From Mustela lutreola (lineage: Eukaryota; Chordata; Mammalia; Carnivora; Mustelidae), in the NCBI RefSeq assembly GCF_030435805.1, contig NC_081298.1, positions 29,314,501-29,378,500 of the forward strand: a stretch of 64,000 bases of DNA, in the 5' to 3' direction. Both the position numbers and the translations under genes were made by a program. Each line of letters starts with the position of its first letter. Positions within the stretch are counted from its first letter, which is position 1. The notes beneath the pieces were generated by a model. It saw only the letters and a program-made list of their open reading frames with translations. It ran no database searches and was not told where the DNA came from. This document shows positions 30,903 to 41,677 of this stretch, in pieces.

Positions 30903-31079
30903 TTTTTATTTATTTGACAGAGAGAGATCACAAGTAGGCAGAGAGGCGGGCACAGAGAGATGGGGAAGCAGACTCCCTGCTGAGCAGAGAACCCCATTCA
31001 GAGCTCGATCCCAGAACCCTGGCATCATGACCTGAGCCAAAGGTAGAGGCTTAACCCACTGAGCCACCCAGGTGCCCCC
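30903..31079 (-). mobile_element. CAN-type SINE
   Basis: TTTATTTATTTGACAGAGAG to GAGCCACCCAGGTGCCCC. TCTTCTTCTT-rich flanks on both sides suggest insertion in a pyrimidine tract. Confidence 0.92.
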
Positions 31080-32029
31080 TTCTTCTTTTTAGACAATATA
31101 TTTTAAGGTTGTAAAACTTCCTTTGTTAAATGAATTTTTATTTGTAACCCCCTTATTGTCATTGGGTTCTATACATTTCGTGATGTCCACACTGATTTGT
31201 CCTTTTGCTTTCTAGTTATTTCCAAGTGTGCCACATTTTTGTTTTGTCTTGTTTTGCTGTTGTTTTCATTTTCCATAAGTATGGCAAATGCGTTATTTTA
31301 TCATTGATTTTTACTGTTTCTGTAGTCAGATAATGTAGCCTGTGTTCCATTGATTATCTGGAATGTGTGGAGACTCAACGCATTGTGGAGACTTGACGCG
31401 TTGTGGCAAAGCGGACGGTCCTGATGGACTATCTTAAGCGTCTGGTAATGTTACACAAATCCGTGAAAAGTAATTGTATTGATGCAGCCGTCGGGTGAGC
31501 AAGATTGTGATGCCAGTAGTTCCTAGCTTCTCTGCCTTCCCAGACGCGTGTGTGCCTAGCTGTCCTCCCTAGGACAGGTCCGCCGACACCTCTCTGCAAT
31601 CCTGGCTCGCCCACCTCTCCCGCGTTGAGGATATGCTGTTCAGTGCACACAGGTTTCCGGCTGCTGTGTGTTCTCGATGGATTATTTCTGTTATCCTTAA
31701 ACACAATCTCCTTATCCTTATTGGCATTTTTGCTTTAAATTCTATTTGCCTCACATTACTGTTGCGACATTCTCCTTTTTTTCCCTCTCCTTTCCCATCC
31801 TACTTCTGTGCTTTAGTGATGTCTGCTGAAACAGTACATGGCGGGATTTGATTTACTGAGTGTTCCTGTGTTTGTTTGTTTGTTTGTTTTTTTCACAAGG
31901 GGGGCTTAATCTGTTGACATCCGTGGTGATTGCTCAGGCTCATTTGCGCAGCTTTCGCTTCTGTTTTCTATTTATTATGACATCTGCTCACTTCTTTTCC
32001 TTTCTTTCTTGTCTTCTAAAAGATTGGCT
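31080..32029 (-). repeat. Probable old L1-type relic, antisense
   Basis: T-rich sequence with phrases such as TTTACTGAGTGTTCCTGTGT (31851-31870) and CTCACTTCTTTTCCTTTCTT resembles the antisense 5' half of an old L1/HAL1. The part at 31360-31640 is not identified. No open frame. Confidence 0.35.
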
Positions 32030-32473
32030 AACCTTTTTTTTTTTTAAGATCTTGTGCTTGGAGGAGCACCTGGATGGCTCAGTGGGTTAAGCCTCTGCCT
32101 TTAGCTCAGGTCATGATCTCAGGGTCCTGGAATCAAGCCCCGTTCAGGCTCTCTGCTCTGCAGGGAGCCTGCTCCTCCCCACTCTCTGCTTGTCTCTCTG
32201 CCTACTTGTGATCTTTCTGTCAAATAAATAAAAATCTTTAAAAAATAAAAAATAAAGATCTTATGTTTAAGTAATCTCTACACCCGGGTGTAATCTCTAC
32301 ACCCTGGGTGGCTCAGTCGGTTGGGCATCTGACTTTCGGATGGCTCAGGCTGTGATCTCAGGGTTGCGGGATTGAAAAGAAAAATCTCTATGTCCAAAAT
32401 GGGTAGGGCTTGAACTCACAATCCCGAGATCAAGAGTTGCAGACCTTTCTGACTAAGCCAGCCAGGGGCCCCC
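32030..32473 (-). repeat. Old tRNA-derived SINE with two insertions and a local duplication
   Basis: The host begins as a T-run plus AAGATCTTGTG and ends AAGCCAGCCAGGGGCCCC. A full + SINE entered at 32058-32254 (AAGATCTTGTG/AAGATCTTATG flanks). A partial + SINE of about 75 bp sits at 32301-32374, and TAATCTCTACACCC occurs twice, 19 bp apart (32272 and 32291). Confidence 0.75.
32058..32254 (+). mobile_element. CAN-type SINE nested in old SINE
   Basis: It has the head AGGAGCACCTGGATGGCTCA and the tail CAAATAAATAAAAATCTTTA. Confidence 0.9.
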
Positions 32474-32489
32474 TAATAGATTGGCTACC

Positions 32490-32627
32490 TTAATTTATTT
32501 TTTTTAAGTAGGCTCCACACCCAGTATGGAGCCCAATGCAGGGCTTGAACTCATGACCCTGAGACCAAGACCTAAGCTGAGATCAAAAGTTGGATGCTTG
32601 ACTGACTGGGCCACCCAAGTGCCCCAG
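32490..32627 (-). repeat. Tail-truncated SINE
   Basis: AAGTAGGCTCCACACCCAGT to GGGCCACCCAAGTGCCCC, reverse. ATTGGCTACCTT / ATTGGTTATCTT are similar flanks. Confidence 0.8.
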
Positions 32628-33095
32628 ATTGGTTATCTTTAAATTTTATTTCTATTCTTTTAGTAGCTGACCTAAACAATGCCTGAGGCTGTCCATCTCT
32701 CTCTTGTCCTCCCGAGCAAGATGAATTCCCTAGAATGTTTAACCAGGAATTCCTTCATTCTCCTCATCCTTTACATTGTTGTCAATATGTTAGGGTCACC
32801 TTGATTTTAAGACTCCTCACTACTCATTATTTTTAAAAATGATATTGATGGAAACTGCACTCACCATTCCTCTAAGAGGAATCTCTGCTAGAGATTCTGT
32901 ACCTCCCTCCCACAGTGAAGAGAAGAAAAAGACTGTTTCCCAGATGGAGAGGGGCATAGGCAGCTCAGGGCTGTGCTGATATACTCCTGGGGGGAAGATT
33001 ATATTTGGAGCTGGTCTCCTGGAGATGTGTCCAGAAAAATCCCCTCATTTTCCTAGACCTAACTGTCTTCTGCACCAAACGGCACATGGAATGAT
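32628..33095. other. Unassigned intergenic sequence
   Basis: No gene or confident repeat is recognised. Confidence 0.35.
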
Positions 33096-33265
33096 CTAGA
33101 ATTAGCTAACATTTACTGCATACTCATAGTGAGTTCTCAGCTCATGCACTATAAACCTTATGTCTTGAGATATGACAAGACAGCCATCACCATTTTGTTG
33201 GTGAGGAAACTGAGGCACCCAGGGGTTAAGCAACTGTCCTGAAGAGCCACAGCAGGCAAGGAGAG
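33096..33265 (-). repeat. MIR
   Basis: TTAGCTAACATTTACTGCAT at the left and GAGGAAACTGAGGCACCCAG at about 33203 are the antisense MIR start and core in the correct order. Confidence 0.85.
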
Positions 33266-33782
33266 GGGACAGGATCCCAACTAGTCCCAAGCTTCCAGAG
33301 CAGCCCCAAGAGGGCTCGCCACCTGCCAGCTTCCGAGGCTCTGTTGGGTTCATCCAGCTTCCAATCTGCCGTTTCGATGAGAAGAGAGGACTCCAGGAGC
33401 TCCCACCATCGTGTCCTCAACTTGTTCATCTGGTGCCACCCTAACTTGCTGCAAAATAATCTGAGAAGGTCGAGATGGGCGAGGGTAAGTGTGGAAGAAA
33501 TGAGACTAGCCGTGAGGTGAGTGCTGATTCAGTGCTGAGGGGCACACAGAGTTGATTATACTAACCCAGATTTCTGTGTCAGTGTGAACTTTTCATAGTA
33601 AAAAGCTGGTCTGTTTTTTGCTTTTGTTTTAGTTTTTTTAAGTCTCAGCCCCACCTTTTGTGGGGCCTGCGGTAAAATATTATCAAATACTTAGAAGTTT
33701 TTAGGCCAAGCTAACAAAACGTTAAATGAAATATGTTCTATCCCCTTACCTTCACAAATACGTGCTCAACATGACAAGCCCA

Positions 33783-33972
33783 GAGGCGCCTGAGTGGCTC
33801 AATGGGTTAAAGCCTCTGCCTTCGGCTCAGGTAATGATCCCAGGGTCCTGGGATTGAGCCCCACATCAGACTCTCTGCTCCGCGGGGAGCCTGCTTTCTC
33901 CTCTCTCTCTCTGCCTGCCTCTTTGCCTACTTGTGATCTGTCAAATAAATAAATAAAATCTTAAAAAAAAAA
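33783..33972 (+). mobile_element. CAN-type SINE
   Basis: It has the head GAGGCGCCTGAGTGGCTCAA. The exact duplication ATGACAAGCC lies at 33771-33780 and 33973-33982. Confidence 0.95.
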
Positions 33973-33982
33973 ATGACAAGCC

Positions 33983-34675
33983 TGGGTTCATATCAGGAAT
34001 CTGGGGCTTTTCGGAGTTCTACAGCGGAGCCTGCCAGCGGGGGGTGGAGGGTGAGGGTCTGTAGGGAGCTGGCCTCTCCCTGCAGCCTCATTCAGTCCCA
34101 CATCCCAAGGGACACGCATGCAAGTGGGTGCCCCAAGCTGCAGGCTTGGGATCTGTCCGTGCACCTCACACTCGGCCTCCCCCTTCCCCCATGCAGGTAC
34201 GTGTGCACACTTCAGGTGGTCTCACCTGGGCACAGACCCAGAAAAGAGGCCCCCTCCCACCCTAGAAACGGTCATGGGAATGTTAGGCAGAGTGTTCCAG
34301 GCCACAGCCAGCAGGGTCCCCGTTAGGGGTGGCACAGTCCCTGGTCTCACCCAGAGGAGGCCTCTTAGGCATTACTGGCCCTTGAAGCCCTCAACACCTA
34401 AAATCCAGAGCCAGCAGACCAGAATGTGCCAGAACCTTGCTCTCAGGAGACACAGAACTCCAAGGGCTCAGCTGCTTCATCCCAACATGCCACAGAACAT
34501 GGGGGTCCAAACCAGAATGTGAATGTCAGTTTCACTATCTTCTGGCCCTTTCTAGACAATCCTACATTCCCCTTATGTTCTTGAATGTCTGTTGCCAGCC
34601 CTCTACTCCTGGTTCTGTGTTCTGTAACAAGGTTGGGAAAATTTGAACAAAAGGAATTTACTGGAAGGCTATTAA
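33983..34675. other. Unique intergenic sequence
   Basis: No gene or confident repeat is recognised. The open frames at 33973-34522 lack any family resemblance. Confidence 0.4.
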
Positions 34676-34689
34676 TAGCTCATAATTTA

Positions 34690-34882
34690 GGGGCGCCTGG
34701 GTGGCTCAGTCAGTTAAGCATCTGCCCTCAGCTCAGGTTGTGATCCTGGGGTCCTGGGATCGAGTCCCATGTCATGCTCCCTGCTCAGTGAGGATTCTGC
34801 TTCTCCCTCTTCTCTCCGTGTTCTCTGTTGCTATCTCTGTCTCTCTCAGTTAAATAAATAAAATCTTAAAGAAGAAATAAAG
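34690..34882 (+). mobile_element. CAN-type SINE
   Basis: It has the head GGGGCGCCTGGGTGGCTCAG. AG(C/T)TCATAATTTA flanks it at 34677-34689 and 34883-34895. Confidence 0.94.
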
Positions 34883-34895
34883 AGTTCATAATTTA

Positions 34896-35515
34896 GGGGA
34901 AAAGCTAGAGACCCAGGCTCAGAAACTGAGCGGTTCTGGAGGACCATGAAACACGAAGCCGGGAATGTCTCCTGAAATGGATGTGTCGGATCCCCCAGCG
35001 GCAGCCCTTGCGATGGGGATTCTTGTACTCTTGACTTATGAAGGAGGGAGGGGGCCCGGGGGTGAGGGAAGCCAGACAGGGCAGGAGAGGAAGGCAGGCA
35101 AAAATGCTGTGTCAGCTGGAGTCTAGGCTCGACCTGATCCCACAGGGGCTCTGAGTGCAAGTGACACCAGAGTTGCCCTGGTGTCCTCAACTTGGGCAAG
35201 GGGGTTGGTTTCTGTTCTACCTCTGGGCATGAGGTGTTGGTCAAGGCGGTTGGCGGGGAGGAGATGGCCTAGGCATTTTCTTGGTGAGGTGGCTCCCGTT
35301 GGCTGAGGGCCAGCCTTGGGAGATGGGTCCACTGTAGGCATATTCATGGCATCTGGGCGACGAATGGGCCTTGCGGCAACGACACCCCCTGTAGGATGAT
35401 CGCCTTCAGCTTTCTTCCTCTGCTCAGGGTCACGCTCCAGGGAGGCGTGTCTATTTGGGGTAGTTGGTCTCCTATGCCCACCCCTTAGGGATCTCCGTAA
35501 AGCTCCCTTGACCTG
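34896..35515. other. Unique intergenic sequence
   Basis: No gene or confident repeat is recognised. Confidence 0.4.
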
Positions 35516-35610
35516 TATCTGATGGAGAAAGAAACTGAAGCTTGAGAGAAGTCCAGGGTGATATTATGAAGAGTCAGTGGGTGCTATAGAGTTAACCCCC
35601 CAAAAAATCC
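35516..35610 (-). repeat. MIR fragment
   Basis: GGAGAAAGAAACTGAAGCTTGAGAGAAGT-type antisense core, short and diverged. Confidence 0.5.
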
Positions 35611-35994
35611 ACTGAGGTATTTTTCTGAAATCAGAACCAGAGTCCAGTCTTTAATGCCCACATCACCATCCTCAGCACAACAGACCTCTCCCACCTCCAA
35701 GTGGACTTGTACCCCAAAGAATGCTTGAGTCACATGTTTCCCTGGCTCTCTGAACCTTCAGACAGTGTTCTTTTCTTCAGTGGGTCTCCGGGCCCTGAGG
35801 GGGCTCTTGAGGAAATGCCTGAGCTAGTAGCCAGCCCCGGTGCGCACATGCGCAGGTCACAATGTGAGGGCTCAGCAGAGGAACATCTTTGGGCCTTCCC
35901 CTCCCCCTCTGTGCTGAGGATGACTCCGGCTTTGCCTTCCTGGCTTCCCTCCACCCCCACCCCCAGCTCTCTCCATAGCAGCAGTCTCAGATCC

Positions 35995-36407
35995 TGCCCT
36001 TGTTCCCGTTACTACCACCGTGCAACAAACCTCTCCAAAAGGCAGCGACACGGAACCACCACCATCTTATGATCCTAGATTCTGAAGGTCAGGAGTCCAA
36101 ACAGGGCACAGCAAGGACAGTTTTCTCTGATGCACAGTGATCGGGGCCTCTGCTGGGAAGTGTGAACAGCTAGGGGCTAGAATCATCTGGAGAATTCTAC
36201 ACTCACCTGCGTGGGCACCTGGGCAGGGATGACCCACAGGCCGAGCTCAGCTGGGACTGCCATCTGGAGCACCTATTGCCCTGTGGCCTCTCTGTGTGGC
36301 TTTTCACAGCTTGGTGGCTTCGGGATAGCTGGGCCTCTTGAACATTCCAGCTCCTGGAATGCTTCAGGAGTGGTCTAGCGAACAAGGGCTTTAAGAGTGT
36401 TCCAGAA
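35995..36407 (-). repeat. MaLR/MLT1-like LTR fossil
   Basis: The + strand shows an antisense LTR layout: CAACAAACCTCTCCAAAA, then GATTCTGAAGGTCAGGAGTC, then GTGGCCTCTCTGTGTGGC further on. It is ancient and strongly diverged. The subfamily is not determined. Confidence 0.45.
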
Positions 36408-36525
36408 CTGAGGCATCTGGCCCGCTCAGTTGGAAAGCCATACAACTCTTGATCTCAGAGTTGTGAGTTTGAGCTCTACCCTGGGAGTAGAGATCACTTA
36501 AACATAAATAAACTTTTAAAAAAAG
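36408..36525 (+). repeat. Old tRNA-derived SINE (short form)
   Basis: GAGGCATCTGGCCCGCTCAG, TCAGAGTTGTGAGTTTGAGC (B-box region) and an AAACATAAATAAACTTTTAA tail. Confidence 0.82.
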
Positions 36526-37284
36526 AAGTAAAAATAAAATAGTCATAGTGACATGAAGTCAGGAGGAAAGGACATAGACTAAGGTTTGAGATTGATTTTT
36601 CCAAGGAGTCTGGGAAAGGAGGAGATGGATCAGCTGCAGAGAGGTGGCGTGGGAGGTACACGGAGGAAGTGGGGCTGTTTAGGAGGTGTTACTGAGTAAC
36701 AGCCTGGGGTGAAATGGCATTTGGGTTGCTGGATCTGTTTCTTTTGCCCCGGAGCGCCTGGCCCTAAGACTGAATGCAGTGGTCACAGCTTTGCAGGTGG
36801 TAAGCAGACCCAGCACGGCCGGATCCAGCCAGCCACACCCAGCCTGCCCCCAGAAACCTTCAGGGTGGAGGCGCCTACTGTCATTTCCGTCATCTCATTA
36901 CCTAGGGTCAATGTACAAGGCCATCTCATGCATAAACGCGTGCCCCAGCATCTCATTTCCCCTGGTGTTCATGCTCCCCTGCCCCTCCTTGTTCCCAGGG
37001 GCCAGATCCCCCCAAGCCTGATCTCATCCTTTGGGTAGGAGGGAGAGGAAGGCAGGAGAGAGGGGTTCTCTCTGGAGGCTCCTGGTTCCTGAGACGGGCT
37101 AATTACAGGCTTCCTAATTAATGAGCCATGGGGTTGCATTTCATCAGCTGAGTCACAGTTGATGTCTGGGCCCTGGACCCAAGGGGAGGGTATCAGGAAC
37201 CATGGGAGGGGAGGCCAGCCTGTCTCTGCCTCCCCCAACCCTGATTCTCTACCCACCTCTTCTTTCTTCCTCTCTTTCTTTCTT
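36526..37284. other. Unique intergenic sequence
   Basis: No gene is recognised. The block at 37070-37160 (GCTAATTACAGGC, CTAATTAATGAGCC) is AT-rich amid GC-rich sequence with homeodomain-like TAAT cores, which is the look of a conserved non-coding element, but conservation cannot be seen from one genome. Confidence 0.35.
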
Positions 37285-37410
37285 CCCTTTTCTTTCTTTT
37301 AAGAAATCTCTACACCCAACATGTGGCTCGAACCCACAACCCCAAGATCAAGAGTCAGATGCTCCCCCTGCCCCACCCCCGACTGAGGCAGCAGGGCGGG
37401 AGGTGCCCTA
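37285..37410 (-). repeat. Old tRNA-derived SINE, diverged
   Basis: AAGAAATCTCTACACCCAAC, GGCTCGAACCCACAACCCCA and GATCAAGAGTCAGATGCTC, reverse. The end is replaced by a C-rich stretch. Confidence 0.75.
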
Positions 37411-38334
37411 CCCACTCTCTTTTCAAACCCAGTTCTCCCTACTGGTTTAGAGGCTATCAGACTGCCCACCTTCCTCCCTACTCCTGTCTTCTTCCCAGTG
37501 TTGACCTGCCTGTGACAGTCCCCCGGTCTGTCTGCCCTTCATGCCTTCCCACCCCACCAGGACCATGCAGGGCTCACTGGGTTACTGTTTCCCACTCTTC
37601 CAGTTTCTCTTTCTGACAGTGTCTCGCTAAGCCACATACATCACACATCTGGGGTTGCCCTCTGCAGGGTGGCAAGCCCAGTGCAGGGGTGGGGTGGGTG
37701 AGCAGGAAGGACAGTCCTCCGCTGCAGTGACCGCAACCTGCCACAGACCATTCTGGGGCCGCTCTGCACCTGCTCCTTCCCTGTCTGGCTCCTTGCTCCT
37801 TCCCACATCCTCCCCCTTAGCAGCCACATATGATGGGTACTTTTCCACTCACATTTCAACCAGATCTCTCCATTTACGTGAAGTGAACTGTGCTGAGTCT
37901 TTGTTGGGGTGTGGGGGGGGGAACAGCTTTTATTTTTGTGCTTAGAGGTGTAATATTCTTTAGTGTTCGAAAGCTGTGCTGTAGCTTGGTCGTGAGTTGT
38001 TATTCCATAATTAGACTTTTTGGGGAGCCTCTGGTTCTAGTTTGCATGGTAGACTTGGGCCGGAGCAGAAAGGCTCCTGTAGGTCGAGGAGTTGCTTGGC
38101 CCCACCAGACCAGTGCTAGCGGTGGTGCCTCTGTGCCCTGCCTGGGGTGCCAGTTTACTGGAGGCATCCTTAGAGGCCATGCGGTGACAACATCCAGGCC
38201 ACCCCTATAGAGGGGACTTGAGTCTGCTCTTTGGCAGCCCCTGCCACCAGTAGAGCATCCCAGGGGTTAGGAGTGGCCTTGGAATCAGTCAATTGAGCTC
38301 TCCATGGACCTGAGCCTCAGTTTCCTCCTTCAGG
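37411..38334. other. Unique intergenic sequence
   Basis: No gene is recognised. CCATGGACCTGAGCCTCAGTTTCCTCCTTCAG-like sequence near 38300 is a short MIR-type trace. Confidence 0.4.
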
Positions 38335-38465
38335 AGTTAAGGATTGGGGGTGTGGTGCTGGCTCAGTCTGTAGAGTATGTGATCCTAGTTCTCAGGGTCG
38401 CGAGTTCAAGGACCCCCCTCCACCCCCTGCCTTGGCTGGAGAGCTTACTTAAAAAAAAAAAGGAG
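38335..38465 (+). repeat. Old tRNA-derived SINE (short form)
   Basis: GGGGGTGTGGTGCTGGCTCA, GGGTCGCGAGTTCAAGGAC and TTACTTAAAAAAAAAAA. Confidence 0.8.
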
Positions 38466-38572
38466 CTGCAAAGATTAAATGAGGTCATACAAATAAATCA
38501 CTCAGCAGAATGCCCCCTGCCCCCCACACCAGAGTGTACTCAGTACTAGAAACTTAAAAAAATTTTTTTTGA

Positions 38573-38749
38573 GGGGGCGCCTGTGAGGCTCAGTGGGTTA
38601 AGCCTCTGCCTTCAGCTCAGGTCATGATCTCAGGGTCCTGTGATCAAGCCCCGCATGGAGTTCTCTGCTCAGCAGGGAGCCTGCTTCCCCCTCTCTCTCT
38701 GCCTGTCTCTCTGCCTACTTGTGATCTCTCTCTGTGAAATAAATAAGTA

Positions 38750-38780
<31 letters not shown>

Positions 38781-38782
38781 CT
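38573..38782 (+). mobile_element. CAN-type SINE with long A tail
   Basis: It has the head GGGGGCGCCTGTGAGGCTCA and an A tail at about 38757-38780. Confidence 0.92.
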
Positions 38783-38786
38783 TTTG

Positions 38787-38965
38787 AGGGAGGCCTAGGT
38801 GGCTCAGTGGGTTAAGCATCTGCCTTCGGCTCAGGTCATGGTCCCAGGGTCCTGGGATCCAGTCCTGCATCAGGCTCTCTGCTCAGCAGGGAGCCTGTTT
38901 CTCTCTCTGCCACTCTGCCTGCTTGTGCTCTGACAAATAAATAATAAGATATATTTTTTTAAAAT
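38787..38965 (+). mobile_element. CAN-type SINE
   Basis: It has the head GGAGGCCTAGGTGGCTCAG and the tail ACAAATAAATAATAAGATAT. AAAAACTTTTGA lies before it and again at 39000. Confidence 0.9.
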
Positions 38966-39109
38966 GTGTATGTAAATGCCTCTTCAAAAGCCATTAAAAA
39001 AACTTTTGAATTCAAAGTTTGTGGGTTTTTTTTTTTTTTTTCTTAAACACATAGGTGGCCTTCAGAGTCTCCATAACTTCCTTGATGAGAACATTCGCAG
39101 GATCACGTG

Positions 39110-39440
39110 CGTGTAAACCACTTGTTCCTTGGCCCACCGCAAGGGGGCGACACGGCTCCGTAGGCCCCGCGGGAGACCAGCGCGGGCGGCTCAGGTTGCG
39201 GGCCGCTTCCGGTGGCGCCAGAACTGTTCTCCGAGTTTTGCCGGACAATCTTTGGGCTAGAATCCTAGGGGCGGGATGGCGGGGTCAGAGGGTCCACGTA
39301 CATGTGATTTTGCTAGAAACTGCCACTTGCCCTCCGCTGAGCTCGGACCCCTCGCATTGCCACCCGCGGGGCGCCGCAGCACCTGCTAGCCCACAGCCCC
39401 AGCGGGCCGGGGGCGGCCAGAATTCGAGATGAGTGCCGAC
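39110..39440. other. CpG-rich block partly derived from L1
   Basis: CpG-dense sequence (GGGGGCGACACGGC, GACCAGCGCGGGCGGC, CCACCCGCGGGGCGCCGC). Its right half still aligns by order of phrases with antisense L1, so it is not evidence of a gene promoter by itself. Confidence 0.5.
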
Positions 39441-40020
39441 CTGCGACCTGCGAGCCAAGAGATGGTGATTCACGGTTGCTTTATCATATTGTGAGCAAGG
39501 CTGAGCATCTTTTGACATGTTTAAGAGACCGTGTGCACTTCTTTATGAATCTTTATTTTTAGAAGTTCTATGCGAACCACTGTAATACGCTTTACAAATA
39601 TATCTTCCCAGCTTGTAATTTACATTCTCACTTTGCTAATGGTAGCTTTCTTTCTCGATGCACAAGGTTGTTTAGTTTTTTAATTTCAGTGTAGTCAGAT
39701 TTGTTAGTCTTCTCCCTCACTGTATCTAGATTTTGAAAGAGGAGGGCCTTCCTCACTCCTGGGCTCCCAGGCATCCCCTCATTTAACAGTTTCTTCCAGT
39801 TCTCGGATGGTTTCCTTCTTCTGGCAGCTCCAGCACCACTTCGGGAAAGATCCATCTTTCCCTTTTGGTCTGCTGGATTTTTAATTGTTTGATTGGTCTG
39901 TGTAGTCAAGGGTTAGTTCTCCCCACCCAACCCAAACTGTTCTTCATTTTCAGGGTTTTCCTGGTTATTCTGGCTTGTTTTCCCAAATGATTTTGATAAT
40001 AAGAATAGTGTCTAAGACAA
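39230..40020 (-). repeat. Old L1 ORF2/3' relic, antisense, GC-shifted at left
   Basis: GTGATTTTGCTAGAAACTGC followed by CACTTGCCCTCCGCTGAGCT, TGAGCATCTTTTGACATGTT near 39502 and TTTCAGTGTAGTCAGATTTG near 39683 follow the antisense L1 order. No open frame. Confidence 0.7.
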
Positions 40021-40059
40021 GGGCAAATGTCCATTAAAAAAAAAAATACAGTAAGGAAG

Positions 40060-40245
40060 GGGCGCCTGGGTGGCTCAGTGGGTTAAAGCCTCTGCCTTCA
40101 GCTCAGGTCATGATCCCAGGGTCCTGGGATGGAGCCCTGCATCAGGCTCTCTGCTCAGCAGGGAACCTGCTTCCCTTCCTTTCTCTGCCTGCCTCTCTGC
40201 CTACTTGTGATCTCTGTCAAATAAATAAATAAAATTTTAAAAAAG
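40060..40245 (+). mobile_element. CAN-type SINE
   Basis: It has the head GGGGCGCCTGGGTGGCTCAG. AATACAGTAAGGA / AATGCGGTAAGGG flank it. Confidence 0.93.
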
Positions 40246-40940
40246 AATGCGGTAAGGGAAAGAGTAAGCAACAGACCCACACAGCATGTATACACATTTT
40301 CCCCCTTATAGGAAGATATTGTAAGGAGGTTTAAGAAACCCAGAATGTTCGTGTGGTCCTGTCTCAATAATATGGTTGTGGGTAGCATTGTCGTGCTATT
40401 GGCGCAAACCTTGGAGAAAACTTGCTGAAGGCCTCCAGTCTGCCTCTTCTTCCTTCATACCCTGCCACTCTGGAGATCTTGGCACCGGTCTGGACTGTGG
40501 CACTTCTTTGTAAGAGAGGGAGTGTGTTACTGCGGGGTGGGGCCCCGGGCTGTGGCCTCCACAAGTGGCCGGACAGAGCATCTTTGGCTGATTCCCAACC
40601 CAGCCAGCCCCCTTCAGCCTAGAACTGGAAGGAAAGATCTGCCGGAGCAAGCGGGCCAGAGGCCAGGTGGGCCAGCACAGGCTGCAGAGGGGCTGAGGGG
40701 CAGCTGGGAGAGGGCAGGGGGCGGAGGGGGGCACCTGCAAGGGAGGGGACAGCACCGAGGCACCCCGCCCGCAGCCCTCACAATGGCAGTGGGCCCAGTA
40801 TCACAACCCCACAGGCAGGAGGCAAGCAGCCAAACAGCGCCTGGAAGCCCAGCAGGCAGCAGCTTCCTCCAGGGGCAGGTCTCTTTGTCTGCAGACCTAC
40901 TTACAGCAACCCCTGAGGCAGAAGGCTGGTTTCCTGGGGG

Positions 40941-41132
40941 ATGGAAAAGCTCCTGGTGACTGGAGACCCACAGGAGGCCACCGTGCAGCTGGGAGCTCGG
41001 GGCCCCAGGTGCTGCAGGGAGCTGCGGCCCAGCTGCCAGGAGATGGAGTTCTCCTTGAGTACCGAACAGATGCTCATCTTCTTCCTAGCTGTCTGGTTCT
41101 TCTACTTCTTCTTCCTTCAAGACTTGTTCTGA
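40941..41132 (+). CDS. Doubtful small ORF with hydrophobic C-terminus
   Basis: The 63-codon frame has an internal Met at 41046 that would start a 29-residue peptide, MEFSLSTEQMLIFFLAVWFF plus YFFFLQDLF. The last 20 residues are almost all Phe, Leu, Ile, Val or Trp and could form one membrane span. A good acceptor-like TTTGTCTGCAG lies at about 40887-40897, and AATAAA at 41525-41530 would give a roughly 390-base 3' UTR. No family is recognised. TTCTTC-rich sequence can give such a frame by chance, so this is a candidate only. Confidence 0.2.
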   Translation: MEKLLVTGDPQEATVQLGARGPRCCRELRPSCQEMEFSLSTEQMLIFFLAVWFFYFFFLQDLF

Positions 41133-41524
41133 GCAGGCTTCCCTCCCACTGTCCCGGGGCTGGCGGGCCAGAGCCCCGAGCGAGCTGGCCCAGTCCCTGA
41201 ACAGAGGCACAGAGCAGCCAAGGACAGAAGCCTTCCTTAGATCCGCGGGGAGGATGGCCAGGACGTCAGGTGGCCCTGCTCCTCGGAGATGCAGATTTGG
41301 GGCCCAGCCTCTTGCTCGTGGACAGCTCCACACCCCACACAGGCTTGGTGTCGAGTACATGACAGGGGAAAGCGGAAGACGTGCCTCCGTGCGACCTGTG
41401 GCCGGTAGACAGAGCAGCGGGCCACATCAAGGCTTGATGCTCCGGAGTCTTCCCAGAGTCAGTGGGGCCCAACTCCGTGCTCCCTGTGGAGCTGTTCTGT
41501 GCCTGGCCCGGGGCGCTGCTGAGA

Positions 41525-41530
41525 AATAAA
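41525..41530 (+). terminator. Possible polyadenylation signal
   Basis: AATAAA in the GC-rich, repeat-free block after the small hydrophobic ORF. Such hexamers are also common by chance. Confidence 0.25.
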
Positions 41531-41677
41531 CTGCCCTCTGAGCCTCGCTGGCAGCAAGAGAACTATTATTCCCATTTTCTAGGGGAGAGAATTAGCCCAG
41601 CAGCGCTTAGTGCTATTTCGGGCAAGGGCGGAAAAGACCACATCCTTTGGGGGGGGGGGACTCTTCAGAATAAGATA

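Larger units (their letters stand above)
40246..41677. other. Repeat-free block downstream of UBOX5
   Basis: About 1.4 kb without SINE, LINE or microsatellite, GC-rich from 40400. It contains a candidate terminal exon (see 40941-41132) and AATAAA at 41525. Otherwise unassigned. Confidence 0.4.
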
